Below are positions 45,944 to 54,301 of a stretch of 64,000 nucleotides of DNA, one piece after another. The translations under genes and the position numbers were made by a program. Position 1 is the first letter of the stretch, and every line of letters starts with the position of its first letter. This DNA comes from an uncultured Desulfuromonas sp. (lineage in GTDB: Bacteria; Desulfobacterota; Desulfuromonadia; Desulfuromonadales; Desulfuromonadaceae): positions 558,001-622,000 of the forward strand of contig NZ_OY787470.1 of assembly GCF_963678835.1 (NCBI RefSeq). The letters run 5' to 3'. The notes beneath the pieces are model-generated. The model searched no databases. It worked only from the letters and a program-made list of their open reading frames with translations, and was not told the DNA's origin.

Positions 45944-48345
45944 AACGCTCCGATCATCACAACGAAACCGGTTGGTCATATCTTGGCCCCGAGACTTTCT
46001 TCAGCACTCTAAAACAGCTGAATCAGTCCAAACAATCAATTATCTGGATTTTGCTGCTGCTGGTTGTCCTTTTTATCACGGCGATCGGGACAACCTCTCT
46101 CCTGAACCTCAGGTTTTCTCAGGACCGCATGAGTGCTCTGCGTCAGACTCAGTTGCAGGAAGCATTTTACGCCAACCTTGACAGGATTGATCACCAGCAT
46201 CGCTTACTTGAGGGGTACACGGAAGATCTGGCTATTATCGGGGCGCTTTTCTGGGATTTGGGTCAGAAAAGGCATAGCTCTAGCTTGAGGCAGGAATTAG
46301 GTAAGGTCCTTTTTGAGAAGCTGAACACGTTTCCGGCTGTTTTTGGTGTGGGGATCTGGTTTGATGACTCAACGGGAAAATCTGCTGGGATTATGCCCAG
46401 TGCTTTTGCCTATCGGGATTCAGCAAATTCGTCCGCATTGAATCTTCTGACCGATCCCGGACTACGCATCTACCGGAAGCAGGAATGGTTTTCCAAGATG
46501 ATGACGGGAAAAACTCTGGGAGGCAGCTTGCCGGGAGAGGATTGGACCTCTGCTTATTATAATCCTCTGTCAGAAGCGGCGGTCTTTACACTGGTAAAGC
46601 CGATCATTAACCAGAAGGGTGAACGGGTCGGTGTCGCCACGATGGATTGGCATGCGGAACGGATTATCGACCTGGTCAGCGATGTGGAGGTGACCCCCAA
46701 TACTTTTGCCTATCTGATTGATCGCAATAACCGAAAATTATCTGGCTTAAGTGAGATCAATGACCCTGAGCAGGCTGAAGAGGTTATCAGGAAGATTCAG
46801 GAAGACCATTTGATCGATACGCTCAATGTGGAACAAAACACGGTGATCGTGGGGTTACAGAAGAGACGCAGTCCGGTTTGCACTCGTCATATCACGGTGA
46901 ACGGAAGGGACTATGCATTATCTTACGCGGCCACTCATGCAAACATGCTCTTCGGCATCGGTGTACCCCAGAACGAAATTGATGCGGTCCTGCAACCGAT
47001 GCGCACCTGGAACTACCGCATTCTGCTGGTAACAGGGGCGATCATGTTGCTGCTTTCGGGCATTGTTTTGTTCCGGGCGGTCAGCTTGATGCGCAGTTTG
47101 CAGGCATCCTATACCGATGAATTGACGCGGCTTCCAAATCGTGCTCGCTTGCTCCTTGATTTAGAAAAAGAGGACTCGGGCGGTCTGATTCTCATCAATC
47201 TTGATGATTTCAAAGAGATTAACGGTTCATTCGGATATCGTTGTGGGGATTATGTCCTGCGGTCCATGGCCGATTGGTTGAGAACCTTTGTGCCACATTC
47301 TTCATTCACGAGTACGATTCGTCTCTATCGCCTGACTGCAGATGAGTTCGCCGTCTTTGGTCCGACGATTTCCAGAGATGTGATCGAACCTTTTCTGGAA
47401 GAAGCGCATACATTCCTCCATGGTCAACGCTTAATCTGGCAACAGCAAGAGATCGATGTCCGGGTGACCCAAGGGGCTGCAATAAATGAAGGCGAAGCGG
47501 GGAAAAGCGGTGAAAATCGCTTGATAACTCAGGCCGAATTTGCCCTGCAGCAGGCCCGGAAGCAAAAGAAGGGATTTCTTACCTACCAAGTCGAACAGCA
47601 GATTGAAGATGCCTATGAATTGAATTTGCTCTGGGCTGGACGCCTGAGGGATGCTTTGCAGGAGGATCGTATCTTTCCCTATTTTCAGCCCATTTTCGAT
47701 AACAGGGCCGGTTGTATTCGCAAGTACGAATGCCTGGTGCGCATGCGCCTGAACGACGGAGAAATTGCTTCGCCCGGACAATTTTTGGACATTGCTACAA
47801 AGGTCCGACTTGACAGAGAAATCACTCGGGCCATGATCGATAAATCGTTTGCCTTTTTCGCAGAACAGCCTTTTGAATTCTCAATCAATCTCTCCTATGC
47901 CGATCTACTGGATGATAGTTTGACCGCCTTTATTCTGGAGAAATTAGAAACAAGCGGGATTGGTTCCCGAGCCATATTTGAACTTTTGGAATCGGACAGT
48001 ATCGACAACTATGCATGTGTCATGCACTTCATTGAAAAAGTTAAAGTCTACGGCTGTAAGATTGCCATCGATGATTTTGGAACCGGCTACTCCAATTTTG
48101 ATCATCTGCTGCAACTGAATGCTGATATTATTAAAATTGATGGCAGCTTGATTCGCAATCTCGATCAAGACCCTGCTGCGTTCAAAGTGGCTAAAGGGAT
48201 TGTCAAGTTTGCGCAAAGTCTGGAAATGACGACAGTAGCGGAATATGTTCATTCTCAGGAAGTGCAGGAAAAGGTCAGAGAATTGGATATTGATTTTTCT
48301 CAAGGAGCGGTGATATCGATGCCGCAACCCGGTTTGATCTCTTAA
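45940..48345 (+). CDS. Membrane sensor with degenerate GGDEF and EAL domains
   Basis: An 801-residue protein. Helices at about 35-57 and 356-378 flank a large periplasmic sensor resembling a dCache domain. The GGDEF domain (about 390-540) has TADEF in place of GGDEF and has probably lost cyclase activity. The EAL domain (about 560-800) has ECLVRM for EAL, keeps DDFGTGYS and KIDGS, and has AEYVH at the last motif, so hydrolysis is possible but uncertain. It likely reads or degrades c-di-GMP in response to an envelope signal relayed with the Sel1 lipoprotein. Confidence 0.9.
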   Translation: MKRSDHHNETGWSYLGPETFFSTLKQLNQSKQSIIWILLLLVVLFITAIGTTSLLNLRFSQDRMSALRQTQLQEAFYANLDRIDHQHRLLEGYTEDLAIIGALFWDLGQKRHSSSLRQELGKVLFEKLNTFPAVFGVGIWFDDSTGKSAGIMPSAFAYRDSANSSALNLLTDPGLRIYRKQEWFSKMMTGKTLGGSLPGEDWTSAYYNPLSEAAVFTLVKPIINQKGERVGVATMDWHAERIIDLVSDVEVTPNTFAYLIDRNNRKLSGLSEINDPEQAEEVIRKIQEDHLIDTLNVEQNTVIVGLQKRRSPVCTRHITVNGRDYALSYAATHANMLFGIGVPQNEIDAVLQPMRTWNYRILLVTGAIMLLLSGIVLFRAVSLMRSLQASYTDELTRLPNRARLLLDLEKEDSGGLILINLDDFKEINGSFGYRCGDYVLRSMADWLRTFVPHSSFTSTIRLYRLTADEFAVFGPTISRDVIEPFLEEAHTFLHGQRLIWQQQEIDVRVTQGAAINEGEAGKSGENRLITQAEFALQQARKQKKGFLTYQVEQQIEDAYELNLLWAGRLRDALQEDRIFPYFQPIFDNRAGCIRKYECLVRMRLNDGEIASPGQFLDIATKVRLDREITRAMIDKSFAFFAEQPFEFSINLSYADLLDDSLTAFILEKLETSGIGSRAIFELLESDSIDNYACVMHFIEKVKVYGCKIAIDDFGTGYSNFDHLLQLNADIIKIDGSLIRNLDQDPAAFKVAKGIVKFAQSLEMTTVAEYVHSQEVQEKVRELDIDFSQGAVISMPQPGLIS

Positions 48346-48414
48346 GCAATGCTGCAGATCGCTCCAGCGCTCAAACCTTTATGGAAACGGTCACCAATTT
48401 TATTGTGGATGTCC

Positions 48415-48560
48415 TGAATGTCGCCAGTTTAAGCGATCCCGTAGTAAATTCGGGACTGTCCCAAGCCCTATCTGGGGATGTCCCAGATGTTTGCGGGCTA
48501 TGGAACGCTGGCGGTTTGCACCGCAAAAGCCTGGGACATCCCCCGTGCGGGGACAGTCCC
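48415..48560 (+). repeat. R5 inverted-repeat element, copy 1
   Basis: The core 48452-48560 has perfect 11-bp terminal inverted repeats GGGACTGTCCC and GGGACAGTCCC. Upstream at 48415-48433 stands GAATGTCGCCAGTTTAAGC, the same R4-type end that precedes the second R5 copy. Interior shares CCAAGCCCTATCTGGGG and TTTGCGGGCTATGGAACGCT with 57757-57848 (opposite strand). No coding capacity. 48346-48414 between the GGDEF-EAL gene and this element is unassigned. Confidence 0.8.
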
Positions 48561-48584
48561 GTTTTTGCAGCTTTTTCCCCTTAA

Positions 48585-48752
48585 ACTCGTGCTCTGACAA
48601 CACGAAATCTTCGGGTCTGGCTTCGCCTCGCACCCTTCCCACTGCGTTGCAAAATCTTGAAGCGCAGTGGCCACTTCGGCGATTTCGCGCCTTGTGTGAA
48701 TGGCACGATGCTGTGCCATTCACTCGAATTTTTAGCATTGACAGAGCACGAG
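48585..48752. repeat. R6 hairpin element with 16-bp inverted ends
   Basis: Ends ACTCGTGCTCTGACAA and TTGACAGAGCACGAGT are inverted repeats with one mismatch. Inside are two more stems, CCACTGCG/CGCAGTGG and a perfect 11-bp GTGAATGGCAC/GTGCCATTCAC around GATGCT. A single copy in the window. Confidence 0.7.
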
Positions 48753-48793
48753 TACCCGAACACAGTCAATTTTGTCATCGGAGTCCCCCCCCC

Positions 48794-48875
48794 TGTAGGA
48801 GCGAATTTATTCGCGAATTGTTCTGGTTATTGATCCTTTTTATGATGGGAATTCGCGGCTGAAGCCGCTCCTGCA
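48794..48875. repeat. Paired REP-like palindromic sequences (BIME-like)
   Basis: TGTAGGAGCGAATTTATTCGCGAA and, ~30 bp later, the inverted TTCGCGGCTGAAGCCGCTCCTGCA (written here in pieces shorter in effect: arms GTAGGAGCG and CGCTCCTGC) flank a short spacer. The GTAGGAGCG...CGCGAA pattern is typical of REP elements known from many Pseudomonas-type genomes. Confidence 0.7.
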
Positions 48876-48903
48876 ATATACAATTTCAAATATGCTGACG
48901 TCC

Positions 48904-48940
48904 TGGCAGGATGTTGAAAAAGTCCCGTCCGAGGAGTTCT
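48904..48940. mobile_element. R2 left-end fragment, cut by R3
   Basis: GCAGGATGTTGAAAAAGTCC matches the left end of R2 at 44715, but after ~35 bp the match stops where the R3 element begins. R3 or its neighbour therefore inserted into, or recombined with, an R2 copy. Confidence 0.6.
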
Positions 48941-48941
48941 T

Positions 48942-49107
48942 GGGACAGTATATTTAACTCGGTTGGAGCATCGTAAGGATCCATCCTGCCGGGCAGGATG
49001 ATGTGATGGTCGGGGCGCGCAGTTGCTTGATCTTGTGGCGGATTGGAAGACTTTCTCCTGTTGTCGTTCGCAGAAGTCGTAGAAATGACGGTTCTGTATA
49101 CTGTCCC
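48942..49107 (+). mobile_element. R3 MITE-like element, copy 1 (166 bp)
   Basis: Perfect 11-bp terminal inverted repeats GGGACAGTATA and TATACTGTCCC. The interior has a CATCCTGCC/GGCAGGATG hairpin and no gene. It matches 56681-56846 with only about two differences over 166 bp, so one copy is recent or the two are kept alike by conversion. It abuts R4 directly. Confidence 0.85.
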
Positions 49108-49272
49108 GAATGGCGCTAGTTTAAGAGAATTCTCAACAAAGTTAAGGACTTCTGTGCATAGAACAGTCCGAGAGTTTTTCCGGCGCAAACTGTTACAATT
49201 TCAGGCTATTGGGGCTGTTCTCATTTGCACCTATGGACAGTTCTGTTTTTACGCAAATCTTGCTTAAACTAG

Positions 49273-50968
49273 CCCGAATTTCTCACCACTGTTTTTTGAG
49301 GCGTGATTTTCGCGAAAATCACGCCTATTGTTCTGTCCAATAGTCAAATTGGCTCTTCCTGTGGAATGCAGTCTCCATCAATGACTCAAATGGGTCGGCG
49401 TTGAGCAATATGTTTATGAAAAAAGGCGCACCTCTCCCAGGTTTCGTTTTTTTCTCCTCTTGATTTTGTCTGACTATTCCCCTTGGCCTTAACAGCGTAT
49501 CGGTATTTTTTGAAGATTCCCCAAAACTTGGCGCAGCAAGTCCGCATAGGGATAGCTTTCTGAAAATGACAGCCAGATCTTGCGCACGCTGATTTTGATC
49601 CGGGTGCCAATCTTCAGTAATTTCAGACGGATTGTTTCGCTCTGTGCTTTGGCCAATTCCGTTTCTTTTAATCCGATGCGCCGCAGAGTTTGTAACAGAA
49701 CATAGGCAAAGCTGGAAAAATACAGGCGCAATTGGTTGGCACGCATTTCATGACAGGACGTCCGGTCGGCAAACAGGGCCAGTTGTTGTTCCTTGATCCG
49801 ATTTTCCATGTCGCCGCGGGCGCAGTAAATGTCTTCATACAAGCTGCGGGCATCCGCTTTTTCCTCGCTCAGTGTCGTTACGACAAAGCGGGGATTTTCT
49901 CCCTTGGACAAATATTCCGCTTTGCCCACAACGCGCCTGGACCGGCTCCAGCTATTGCGGGTCTGGTAGTGAAAGTCTTTGAATACCCGTGCGGCTTTTT
50001 CTGTCTGCTCATGCTCTTGTTTCGCCTGTTCCATCTCCTCTTCTATCAGTGTCTTCAAGCGAGAGTTTTTCGCCAATCCCAAGACATAGTCCACGCGGTT
50101 TTCTTCGTGCTCGCACCAAGTCATAATCTCGTCGCGACAAAAACCACTGTCTCCACGCACAACGATGCGAACATCCGGCCATGATTGGCGAATGCGTCGG
50201 ACAATGCGTTCCAGTTCTTCTTTTGTTCCGGCGGCACCATCCTGATCCGCCGTACGCAAGCGGGCGCACAACAGCTGTTCCCCACAAAAAATATACAGCG
50301 GCAAATAGCAGTAGCTTCGATAATAGCCATGATAAAAACGCCCCTGCTGAGTACCGTGGATTAGATCATCTGTAGCGTCTACATCCAAGACAATCTCTTC
50401 TGGAACTTCACTGAATGACTTCTGAAAGAAATCAATCAAAAGCTCGTCCATAGCGTCACTATTGGCGACAATCTTCTTGTAGCGCGATGAACTTGAGCCC
50501 GTCGCAGGTGTCAGTTCAAGACGGTTGAGAGTGCTTTTCCCGGCTCCCATTTTTCCATTGGACTTACCACTTAAAACACTGAGCAAGGCATCATGGCGCA
50601 AAACATCATGGTCGTTGAGGTCTTCGTAGCCTAATGCCAGCGCCATGATGCGCTGGCTAATCAAGGATTCGAGGCTGTGGGTAATCATCTCTGGATTGCG
50701 ATAGTCCGTGAAGCATTGACTCAAACGACGCAATATGCCGGTGCGTTTTTCGACCTCTCGAAGAAGGATGCCACCGCCATCGGAACTGATCTTGATGCCA
50801 TCGAATTGACCAATAATTTCACGCCGACCAAAGCTATGAAACTCAAGTTGCTCTGTGTTACACTCTGTTTTCATAAGGCTGTTCCTTTCGCGCTATGTAA
50901 GTGATTGGTCTCACTACATTTATGCCACGAAATACAGCCTTATTCTATTTATTGGTGAGAAATTCGGG
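49273..50968 (-). mobile_element. IS1380-family insertion sequence, complete
   Basis: A 1696-bp IS with perfect terminal inverted repeats CCCGAATTTCTCACCA and TGGTGAGAAATTCGGG. It is flanked by CTAG on both sides (49269-49272 and 50969-50972), a 4-bp target duplication as expected for IS1380. The uninterrupted target is present at 57739-57756. One transposase gene fills the element. Confidence 0.92.
49489..50874 (-). CDS. IS1380-family transposase
   Basis: A 461-residue DDE transposase. It opens with 'FGRREIIGQFDGIKISSDGG', typical of IS1380. Candidate catalytic residues are the Asp in 'IVLDVDATDD', the Asp in 'VRGDSGFCRDE' and the Glu in 'RGDMENRIKEQQLAL'. It appears intact, so the element may be active. 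Confidence 0.93.
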   Translation of the reverse strand: MKTECNTEQLEFHSFGRREIIGQFDGIKISSDGGGILLREVEKRTGILRRLSQCFTDYRNPEMITHSLESLISQRIMALALGYEDLNDHDVLRHDALLSVLSGKSNGKMGAGKSTLNRLELTPATGSSSSRYKKIVANSDAMDELLIDFFQKSFSEVPEEIVLDVDATDDLIHGTQQGRFYHGYYRSYCYLPLYIFCGEQLLCARLRTADQDGAAGTKEELERIVRRIRQSWPDVRIVVRGDSGFCRDEIMTWCEHEENRVDYVLGLAKNSRLKTLIEEEMEQAKQEHEQTEKAARVFKDFHYQTRNSWSRSRRVVGKAEYLSKGENPRFVVTTLSEEKADARSLYEDIYCARGDMENRIKEQQLALFADRTSCHEMRANQLRLYFSSFAYVLLQTLRRIGLKETELAKAQSETIRLKLLKIGTRIKISVRKIWLSFSESYPYADLLRQVLGNLQKIPIRC

Positions 50969-51270
50969 CTAGTGCCATTCTATACTGTCCCCGAAACTCC
51001 CCAGATCAATGCCGCACTACTCGCCAATCCGTAGCGGCACAATGTCTATGCCTATTCTTTGAATAATCCGTATCGGTATGTGGATTTTGACGGACGGTTT
51101 TCAATTCAGGCTATAAGATATGGGTCTGGTGTTACTTATACGATCTCATTTACGTCCATCTCAGATAGGTTTGAGGATAAAGCGTTAAAGCGTGTAAGTA
51201 AAAAAGGTGGTGGCTGGAGCCTGCTTAGGAAAATATTCATGAAGGGGCTGGGTGCTTCTGGAACTAGTTA

Positions 51271-52932
51271 GTGTCCATCCGGAAACGTTAACGTGCTAAT
51301 TTCACAAACGAAAGCAACATTTTAAGCTTTCAAGAATAGGCGTATTCTGCAACAATGGTGAATGTAACCACCTGATATTGAATGACAATCATCTTTTCAG
51401 GAGGCATTCAATGCGCCAAAAACGTAACCCCCAACTGAGCCTGTTTATGACTGTCAACAATACCCAGATCGGTAAAGAATTGGAGCAGATGTCACGAATC
51501 CTCGATGACACTCCAGGTCTGCTTCAAGTCGTTTTTGATGATCTGGTCAAGACCAAACGGGCCGATACCGGTCGTCAGGGGTTGACCGCCGAGCAGGTCT
51601 TGCGCTGTGCCGTTCTGAAACAATATCGGCAGCTCAGTTACGAGGAGCTTGCCTTTCACCTGGATGACTCCTCTGCCTTTCGTCGTTTCGCTCGCCTGGA
51701 CATGGGACAATATCCCCGCAAATCGATCCTGCAGGAGAACATCAAGGCGATTTCCGAGCAGAGCTGGGAAGAGATTCATCGCCTGCTCATCGATTACGCC
51801 GTCAAACATAAGATCGAAAAAGGACGCAAGATCCGCATCGACTCAACGGCCATCGAAACCGATATCCACCATCCGACAGATTCCACTCTTTTGGCCGATG
51901 GCATTCGGATTATCACCCGCTGGCTCGGTGCCGGGAAGGCCCTCTCCCCAGCCCCTTCCTACCGCTACAGCGACCATAACCGCGTGGTCAAAAAGCGGGT
52001 GATGACCATTCTCAATACCAGAAAAGAGCAGGTTTGTAAAACCGCCTATCAGGATCTACTTCACTATGCCGAACGCGTCGTCAACTATGCCCTGCCGGCG
52101 ATTGCCGAACTGCGTGCCTATCAGGGCCTTGAGTTGCTCAGCGCCCAGGGGATCGCGGCAAATCTGGAGCGGGCCGTCGGTCTGCTGGGTAAGGTCATCG
52201 ACCAGACCCGGCGCCGCGTGATCAACGGCGAAACCGTACCGGCTTCGGAAAAGGTCGTCTCCTTTTTCGAGGAACACAGCGACATTATCGTCAAGGGGCA
52301 GCGGGACATCACCTACGGCCACAAAGTGTTTTTCACTGGTGGCCCATCGACCCTGATTCTCGATTGTCTCATCGAGTCGGGCAATCCGGCGGACAGTGAT
52401 CGTTACCAAATGCTCCTTGAACGGCAGCAGCAACTTTTTGGGCGCATGCCGCGCCAGGTGAGCGCCGACGGCGGGTTTGCCTCCAAGAGCAATTTGGACT
52501 TCGCCAAGTCGAACCAGGTCAAGGATGCTGTCTTTGCCAAGCGGCGCGGGCTGTCCGTTTTGGCGATGGCCAAAAGCAACTGGGTCTATAAGCGCCTGAG
52601 GAATTTTCGAGCCGGAATCGAGGCCGGAATTTCTGCACTCAAGAGGGCCTTCGGGCTTGACCGTTGCACCTGGTCCGGCTGGGCTGGCTTTAAGCAATAC
52701 GTCCGCAGCAGCGTGGTTTCCTACAACCTGCTGGCCATGGCGCGTATCAGGCTGGCTTAATCCAAACCAGAGATAGCCAGAAACACAGGCGGTGGTGCGC
52801 CTAAAATTGTGAAAGAACCGTGTGTCAAGATGAAAATTCAAGCGGTCCCCGGGAGGAAGGTCCAATACTGAGCCTTCTTCGCCGGAGACTGCCATCTCAC
52901 TCTCTGAAAATCCAGGCTTTCCGGATGGACAC
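51271..52932 (+). mobile_element. Insertion sequence with TAGTTA target duplication
   Basis: A 1662-bp element with perfect 15-bp terminal inverted repeats GTGTCCATCCGGAAA and TTTCCGGATGGACAC. TAGTTA occurs at 51265-51270 and 52933-52938 as a 6-bp target duplication. It carries one transposase gene. The IS sits in the Rhs tip and its formal excision restores the reading frame. Confidence 0.9.
51411..52760 (+). CDS. DDE transposase (ISNCY/IS5-like group)
   Basis: A 449-residue transposase starting 'MRQKRNPQLSLF', at ATG 51411 after AGGAGG. Landmarks are 'TGRQGLTAEQVLRCAVLKQYRQLSYEEL' (shortened), 'IRIDSTAIETDIHHPTDS' with the first Asp, 'SADGGFASKSN' with the second Asp, and a Glu in 'RAGIEAGISALKRAFGL'. 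I recall this architecture from transposases filed under ISNCY; the exact family is uncertain. Confidence 0.85.
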   Translation: MRQKRNPQLSLFMTVNNTQIGKELEQMSRILDDTPGLLQVVFDDLVKTKRADTGRQGLTAEQVLRCAVLKQYRQLSYEELAFHLDDSSAFRRFARLDMGQYPRKSILQENIKAISEQSWEEIHRLLIDYAVKHKIEKGRKIRIDSTAIETDIHHPTDSTLLADGIRIITRWLGAGKALSPAPSYRYSDHNRVVKKRVMTILNTRKEQVCKTAYQDLLHYAERVVNYALPAIAELRAYQGLELLSAQGIAANLERAVGLLGKVIDQTRRRVINGETVPASEKVVSFFEEHSDIIVKGQRDITYGHKVFFTGGPSTLILDCLIESGNPADSDRYQMLLERQQQLFGRMPRQVSADGGFASKSNLDFAKSNQVKDAVFAKRRGLSVLAMAKSNWVYKRLRNFRAGIEAGISALKRAFGLDRCTWSGWAGFKQYVRSSVVSYNLLAMARIRLA

Positions 52933-53215
52933 TAGTTATGATAGAGATGGTTTTGGAGTGTGGCAATCCTTAAATGAAGCGAGTACGGATAGAGACTTTT
53001 ATAAGGTTCTTTCAGAAAAACAAAAAAAATAGTCGATAAAAATACATCAATGACAAGTAAACAAATGGTAGAGATTTTAGAAACGATTAAGTCTGGCTCA
53101 GGAAAAAATTATAACAAAATGAATTATCCAGAACCTCGTGAGATGGTTGAACGATCAAGAAAAAAATTCGAAAAATCTCTTATGGGAAAAGCTACTAATA
53201 TGAATTAGGGGTGTT

Positions 53216-54268
53216 ATGGAAATGAAAGTTTTTTTAACTTTTGTAGTATTGTTCATAGTTATTTCTTTTAGTTCTCCATATTTAGTAGTCTTGTTTTCTG
53301 ATGGTGAGATTGTTTCTGGTAATTACTATTTTGAGGATATTAATAATATATGCTTTGTGACTGGTAGGTCGCTAATTTTCAAGCATAATATTTTTTCGGA
53401 AAAATACGAAGAGATATCTATTTCAGGTGAAAAAATAGTTTTAGACAACATAGAAAAAAATGAAAAAATTTTGCATAAATCGAGCAGAGGCAAAATGTCT
53501 CCTTCCATAGTTGTGATTTGGGATGAAATGTCTACTGACAATATTTTATATGGAAGTTCTATTAGCCTAGTGAATTTGTCAGAACCTTGTGAAACAAAAA
53601 AACGATTATTTGATGAATATGCAGTGCCATTATCTATTAGCAACTTTTACTTATTGATATATTCATTGGAAGATAGAGGGGGAGGCGATATCGTCGCTAA
53701 GCAAAAACTGATAGATTTGAATGATTTTAGTGAAGTTGCGCTCCCGGATTTTCCTGGGCTTATTTCGTATGTTCTTGTTATGGATGAATATGTCCTCTAT
53801 GAACGTTCTTTCAACGGCGATGTAGAGCTTTGGGCTTATGCATTGAAAGACTCAAAGGAGATTTTTGTTAGTAAGGTGAAAGATCCTTCATATCATCGTG
53901 ATAATGGTTGGTCTTTTGATGAAGGGGTTTTTGTATGGGCTGATACGCTGGATATAGACAGCGATATATATTTTTTTGATTTCAATAAGAAACATGGGGG
54001 CCTGCTTGTCAAGAGAGATGGTGATCAAAAATTTCCTTTTTTAAAGGATAATGAAATCTTTTGGTCTGAAATGGATGTGGAAAAAAAATGGATCAATATC
54101 GCCTCAAAGAAAATAGAAAAAGAAGATAGTGTTCAAATCTTTAACAATTATGGGGATATGTACCATCCGATCGCGTTTGGAGGATACTTGTACTGGATCA
54201 ATGTTGTCGATCTTCCATTGATAGATAGTGTTTTTTTGATGAGGGGAAAATATATTTCTGCGGAGTAA
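53216..54268 (+). CDS. Unknown AT-rich exported or anchored protein, candidate immunity gene
   Basis: A 350-residue protein with an N-terminal hydrophobic helix (about residues 4-27) acting as signal or anchor. The rest is beta-rich with spaced Trp/Tyr/Asp motifs ('YGSSISLVNLSEP', 'GVFVWADTLDIDSDIYFFD', 'GGYLYWINVVD'), suggesting a TolB-like propeller in the periplasm. AGGGG precedes the ATG. It starts 7 bp after the broken tip and is much more AT-rich than ordinary genes in this window. Position and base composition suggest an immunity protein, but no family is recognised. Confidence 0.6.
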   Translation: MEMKVFLTFVVLFIVISFSSPYLVVLFSDGEIVSGNYYFEDINNICFVTGRSLIFKHNIFSEKYEEISISGEKIVLDNIEKNEKILHKSSRGKMSPSIVVIWDEMSTDNILYGSSISLVNLSEPCETKKRLFDEYAVPLSISNFYLLIYSLEDRGGGDIVAKQKLIDLNDFSEVALPDFPGLISYVLVMDEYVLYERSFNGDVELWAYALKDSKEIFVSKVKDPSYHRDNGWSFDEGVFVWADTLDIDSDIYFFDFNKKHGGLLVKRDGDQKFPFLKDNEIFWSEMDVEKKWINIASKKIEKEDSVQIFNNYGDMYHPIAFGGYLYWINVVDLPLIDSVFLMRGKYISAE

Positions 54269-54301
54269 ACGCTTCTCTCTAAGCGGCTGTCAATTTCATA
54301 G

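Larger units (their letters stand above)
49108..50980 (+). mobile_element. R4 inverted-repeat element, copy 1, split by IS1380-family element
   Basis: Left part 49108-49272 starts GAATGGCGCTAGTTTAAG and the right remnant 50973-50980 ends TGCCATTC. Joining them with one CTAG removed gives 173 bp, exactly the length of the intact opposite-strand copy at 57584-57756. Non-coding. Confidence 0.85.
51002..53208 (+). pseudogene. Rhs-type toxin tip, broken by a nonsense codon, an IS and a frameshift
   Basis: The fragment begins inside the Rhs core right after a repeat end. It reads QINAALLANP, then TAG at 51032, then RHNVYAYSLNNPYRYVD, matching the core at 55112-55200. An AT-rich tip follows (51090-51270), is cut by an IS, and resumes at 52939 in the same frame as 'YDRDGFGVWQSLNEA' to a TAG at 53030. 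A one-base slip in the A8 run at 53022-53029 would continue it through IVDKNTS to the TAG at 53206 (the 52-codon frame from 53050). The toxin type is not recognised. Confidence 0.75.

Noticed and set aside
48381..48862. Short ORFs on both strands in the R5/R6/REP zone
   Set aside because: They coincide with inverted-repeat elements and have no ribosome sites or protein-like composition.
52056..52895. A 279-codon minus-strand ORF in the second IS
   Set aside because: Shadow of the transposase gene at 51411-52760.
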